Assembly (NCBI GenBank): GCA_027924585.1
Contig: BSBM01000076.1
Coordinates: 9,656,001-9,720,000 of the forward strand
Reading direction: 5' to 3'
Length of the DNA: 64,000 bases
Source of the DNA: Larix kaempferi
Lineage: Eukaryota; Streptophyta; Pinopsida; Pinales; Pinaceae
A program made the translations under genes and the position numbers. This document shows, one piece after another, positions 59,841 to 64,000 of this stretch. The first letter of the stretch is position 1. Each line of letters opens with the position of its first letter. Under the pieces are notes generated by a model. It had not been told where the DNA came from, did not search any database, and saw nothing but the letters and a program-made list of their open reading frames with translations.

Positions 59841-60135
59841 GGTGCCTCTTCGGCGGGCCCTTCTGACAGTTTCATTTTTTCCTTCTTATGGGGAGTACTG
59901 CGTAGCGACCGGGAACCGTTACCGCGATCTCTCAATTACGCTTCTTGGAGACTAAGGGATGTTGAGGGATAAGGATCTCCTTGCCTCTCAACTCATCGTA
60001 CATGACCAAATCATTATGGCCTTGCCCGTACAGCATACACTTCCCCGGGTGAGCTGAAACGGCTTCACCCGTGTGTGGATTTCTAATCCAGGGTCGACAG
60101 TCAGTCGTCGTACCCCTATGTGTTCTTTCTTTTCT
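59841..60135 (-). other. GC-richer, coding-like island of unknown origin
   Basis: Base composition jumps to about half GC between very AT-rich flanks. The minus frame (from about 60,130 to 59,932) reads CRPWIRNPHTGEAVSAHPGK, then YGQGHNDLVMYDELRGKEIL and IPQHPLVSKK. A further protein-like stretch follows after a TGA (IAVTVPGRYAVLPIRRKK). The island abuts the truncated tail of the copia copy at a repeated 'cacataggggt' phrase. I cannot assign it to any family; it may be captured host or foreign DNA. Confidence 0.4.
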
Positions 60136-60428
60136 TACGACCCCTATGTGTGCTGGATACATGATCAAATAATCGTATCCAGCATCCAACATGATGCGTA
60201 CATACATATATATAAATGATCCAACTGATCATATCCAGCATCCAACATGATGCATACATACATATACATATAAATGATCCAACTGATCATCTCCAGCATC
60301 CACCTGATGCATATACAGAGCAGTAACTAGAGCATCGTCCTGATGCTCATCATCCAACACTTACATCCACAACCATGGGAAGGATCCTCCTTTCACCATG
60401 CTTGGAATGGCTCCTACAAATGTGTCCA
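60136..60428 (-). repeat. Truncated 3' tail of minus-strand copia copy
   Basis: The 'gatcagttggatcatttata / tgatgcatacata' array matches the tail after the RNase H gene at 43,600-43,860. It is cut off at the GC-richer island, so the LTR is missing here. Confidence 0.85.
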
Positions 60429-61960
60429 TCACTTCTTCCTCGAAGTGTCATCAATCTGAAGAACACCAAGCCTCTCTCCGAAGTACTCGAACTTCACTGT
60501 CAGCACATCTGCAACCTGCTCATCTGTCGCAACATACAGGAGCTTCACTGCTCCTCTCTGCACCATATCCCTGATATAGTGATATTTGATCTCAATGTGT
60601 TTTGACCTATCGTGGAACACCGGATTCTCAGACAGCTTCACACAACTCTGGTTGTCACAAAAGATACCAGTAGCCTCCAGCGGGAGATCAAATAACTCAG
60701 ACAGTAGCTTCCGAAGCCATGCTGCCTCACAACTAGCTGAATAAGCTGCAACATACTCTGCTTCAGCTGTACTCAGTGCTACGCAAGACTACTTCCTGCT
60801 AAACCAAGAGAACACACCTGATCCATACTGAAGCAACACCCAAAAGTGCTCTTCCTATCTGCAGCACTGCCTGCCCAATCTGAATCAACATAACCCTGTA
60901 GGTTAAAATTTTGATTCGCATCATACTTGAGCCCATAATCAACTGTACCCTTCAGGTACCTCAGAATATGCTTTACAGCAACCAGGTGAACACTCCTCGG
61001 ATCCGTCAGGAACTGGCTCAATGTGTTCTTCGCAAAGCAAATATCTGGTCTCGTGTTCGTCAGATACATCAAGGACCCAATCATCTGACGATATATAGTG
61101 ACATCAACCGGCTCAGATGAAGCATCACACAGAAGCTTCAGGTTCGATGCCATAGATGTTGCCATGGCCTTACAGTCCATCATCCCGAACCTCTTCAGTA
61201 TCTCTACTGCATACTTCCCTTGTCCAAGGAAGATTGCATTTGCACTTTGCCACACCTCCATGCCTAGAAAGTAGTGCATCATCTCCAAGTTCTTCATCTC
61301 AAACTTAGCAGCAAGCTTCCGCTGCGTTTCGACAATCAATCTATCCTCACCTGTAACAAACAAGTCATACACATACAAAAGTAGTATCACTGGATTACCT
61401 TCCTCAACCTTGTAGTAAAGGTTGTAATCCGCTTTACTCTTGGTAAAGCCCAAACTGGATAGAAAGCCATCTATCCTGCCATACCAGGTCCCGGTTGCCT
61501 GCTTCAAACCATACAGGGCTTTCTTCAATTTGCACACATGTGACTCTCGGTCATGTGTCTCAAACCCGAGTGGCTGCTCCACATACACTTCCTCTTCGAC
61601 TACACCATTCAAGAAAGATGTCTTGACATCCATCTGGTGTATCTTCCATTTCGTCATTGCAGCCAAAGAAAGTACTGATCTGATGGAAGTGGATCTGGCT
61701 ACAGGAGCAAAAGTCTCTATGATGCCACCTGCAGCATGGTTGATCTTATAGATCCATTTGTAAGTCACAACAGACTTCCCTTCAGGTCTTGGGACCGCAT
61801 CCCAAATATCATTCTTCATGATCGAATGGTACTCCTCGATCATGGCATTCTTCCCGAATCCTGGGAACTTCAACATCTTCAATATCTTCAATAGATAACT
61901 TTGTTGCTGAACAAATGTTGTAGTCCTTCTTTTGTAGGTGATGGTATACGATCTTTCCTA
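60429..61960 (-). pseudogene. Copia RT and RNase H, second family copy
   Basis: The long frame 61,891-60,779 encodes most of RT: MKNDIWDAVPRPEGKSVVTYK, KIHQMDVKTSFLNGVVEEEV, YVEQPLGFETHDRESHVCKL, KKALYGLKQATGTWYGR, ILLLYVYDLFVTGEDRL, YFLGMEVWQSA, MIGSLMYLTNTRPDICFA, HILRYLKGTVDYGLKY and DSDWAGSAADRKSTFGCCFS. A 1-nt frameshift near 60,820 then shifts RNase H, which continues at 60,780-60,429 (STAEAEY, SKHIEIKYHYIRDMVQ). About 23 codons with the KFKARFVARG segment are missing before ETFAPVAR, the YVDD motif reads YVYD, and KPLARV is deleted near the end. Upstream gag, protease and integrase are absent. Confidence 0.92.
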
Positions 61961-63430
61961 CAAAAAAAGTTAAATTGCATGATTAGAAACATCTCATAGT
62001 TTTCAGAACAAATTCTTACACATAAAGAAATATGTCATACAGTCATGCAATTATTTTATCCAATGCTTCAATACAACATTCATCCATATCCTGTAACTTT
62101 CTAGATGCCTTCCAATCTCTACCAGAAGATTGTTAAGAGTTTGCACTACTCCCAACATGTCAGAAAAGAGGTTTCATTCTAGATAAGTAGCAATGGAATG
62201 TTGTACAGTGCCAGATGCCACTTACCCATCACATGCATATTAGTAGTATACTGTTCATTAATGCAATTATTCTAATATGCATAATACACAACCTAAGTCT
62301 AGGAACATAAGCATATACATCATTGAAAAACATTATTTAAACAAACAAGTATGTAAGAAATGACAATTCAAATACTTATCTTTGTTTGGTTGTTGGGTGG
62401 ACTCCCTCTGAATCTTTGCAACTCCATTTTGATGTGGATTGTGAGAAGTGGTCGACTCCCTCTAAATATCTGCATCCTTGTAGAAACTACTGGAGTGTGC
62501 TCCCTCTTGATCTTTGCTTCTTGGATTACCTGCCCTTGAACTTATATCCATCCTCAATCACTATGCATGCTTACAAGTATCATTATTGTAATATCCTCGA
62601 GATCTCATACATAATCATACATTTATTAGTATATTCTCAATACTGTCAAAACACAATAATCTTAAGCATGTATAGTCATGATCATTTCAGACAGAAATAA
62701 TAAGCATTAGTATTCAAGGACTCTTATGGTTAGTCATATCATAAATTAAAGTAAGAAACATAATATGCCTAAACCCGTGATTACTCAAACCTATACTTTT
62801 ATGATTCTTCTGGTTAGTCATATCATCAATTAGGTTAAGAAACATAATATGCATACACCCATGATTATTCAAACCTATGAATAATCATTATCAATCATGC
62901 CATGTATACTTATATAAGAGATCCTATCACAAGGTAGGATTCTAACTTGATATAGGAAAAACATACCTGGATTACTATGTTAGCTAGTTATGTCTAACAT
63001 ACCCACATGATGTCTTCTTGTTCTCTTCAATGACTTGTGCTAGTAACCTGCATATTTCATAAGTTAACCATTATAGAACCAAGTTATACATACCTCGTAA
63101 ATATATATTCTAAGTGATCCATGACAATGGATGAATCTTTGTCTTCATGTCACCATGATCATATGTTCTTGAACTAGAACATGATTTTTCTTTCTTGGTG
63201 TACCTTTCATGTTAGCGGACAACATAAACCTCATACAACACCATAATGCATTAGTACAATCATAAGTGTCAACACCCTAATCAATGAATATCTTCTATCA
63301 TGCATTCATAATTTTGTTAAGGTGATACGACAAGTCTAAATTTAATCAAGATTGTACTAACCGTAATAATATGAAGACAAACATACCATAAACTTAATCA
63401 TGAACAAATCTCGAAACATACCTGGATAAG
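61961..63430. other. No gene seen
   Basis: AT-rich DNA with repeated phrases ('cttatggttagtcatatcat...aagaaacataatatgc' at about 62,727 and 62,808). No copia gag or integrase remains upstream of the RT copy. Confidence 0.5.
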
Positions 63431-64000
63431 TCATACCTGTCGAGATTGCTTGTAATCTTCTCATGTAAGGCCTTAGCCTCATCTCCCTCTGAAACATGAA
63501 CTTCTTCACTTATGCAGGTGACCAGTCCATTCTCTTCTAGGATTAACCCAATCCACTTGATTTTTAGGAACTGGATCTGGAGCTGGATTAGGGTTTGTCA
63601 GAGAAACCCTAAAAATTCAATATTTGAATTTCAAACTTCTGAAAGGATAGAAATATGCGCCTTGATGAGCTGATCAAGCTGGTATACTCATAATTTGAAA
63701 GCTGCAAAGTTTCACCCCTCAATTTTTCCTTTGAAACTTCCGGATTCACTCGACATGACCCCGAACTAGGGTTTGATAAAGCCCACCCTTCTTCCCAATC
63801 AAAAGGTTTGATCCAGAGCTCTAAGCTTCTATTTTTCTGAGGAGCTTCCAGTCGTGGTCACAGATTTCAAAAATTCCCATTTTTGCAGAAGCCCTAATTT
63901 TCCACTTTTCTGATCAAAGTCCCGAACTAGGGTCTGATCAAGCCCGGCCTTCTGTCCAATCAAAAATTCTGATCTTGGTCTCTAAATTTCAATTTTGATG
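63431..64000 (-). other. Leader-like block, possible first exon
   Basis: Leftward from 64,000 the text has plant 5'-leader character (aaaccctagttcggg twice, agggcttctg). Between about 63,590 and 63,455 one minus frame is open (IKWIGLILEENGLVTCISEE, then VHVSEGDEAKALHEKITSNL) and ends at a possible GTATGA donor. There is no convincing ATG and no partner exon, so it is only a candidate. Confidence 0.25.

Overview
The window is nuclear DNA of a land plant, most likely a seed plant with a large, transposon-swollen genome (a gymnosperm is plausible but not proven). The evidence is plant-type Ty1/copia and Ty3/gypsy retrotransposon remnants with initiator-Met tRNA primer sites, GT-AG introns, and one SQUAMOSA-promoter-binding-like (SPL) exon with a miR156 target site. 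Nearly everything else is decayed mobile DNA; no rRNA, tRNA gene, CRISPR array or prokaryotic operon was seen.

Layout. 1-13.4 kb: an old minus-strand copia element (element A; gag at 13.3 kb, RNase H at 0.2 kb) split by a complete plus-strand copia element at 4,618-9,214. The inner element has two LTRs, a primer site, a purine tract and a 5-bp target duplication TAGAT. It keeps degraded gag and protease, but integrase/RT/RNase H are replaced by minisatellite-like DNA built on a GCGGGCAT motif. A further non-coding block (1.04-4.55 kb) also interrupts element A. 13.4-27.3 kb: non-coding retroelement debris, including a minus-strand LTR with primer site at 16.9 kb, a fourfold primer-site repeat at 20.3 kb and several short tandem repeats. 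27,369-28,212: last exon of an SPL transcription factor gene with an exact-length miR156 site and a probable 1-nt frameshift close to its end. 28.2-38.3 kb: non-coding DNA, a 2-kb GTGCAC-rich repeat field, an unidentified decayed gene (33.7-35.3 kb) and an AT-rich desert. 38.5-40.2 kb: minus-strand gypsy gag-protease remnant.

40.7-47.5 kb: a 1.7-kb direct duplication brackets a copia fragment (RT, RNase H, repeat-rich tail, LTR) with an inverted-repeat junction, probably a scar of break repair. 47.9-56.8 kb: the most unusual part, two degraded multi-exon genes in convergent orientation. One (plus strand) is a DDE-transposase-like protein; the other (minus strand) is unrecognised. Low-complexity repeat arrays lie upstream of the first and between the two, with a strong hairpin in the gap. 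I propose it as a candidate two-gene DNA transposon, with ends not located. 56.9-58.4 kb: a direct duplication. 58.9-61.96 kb: an LTR/promoter-like block, a GC-richer island of unknown origin and a second, minus-strand copy of the 42-kb copia family. The window ends in non-coding DNA with a leader-like block near 63.5-64 kb.

Functionally, only the SPL exon looks like a host gene. Its earlier exons (including the SBP DNA-binding domain) were not found upstream, so either an intron exceeds 27 kb and holds the retrotransposons of the left half, or the exon is a displaced copy.
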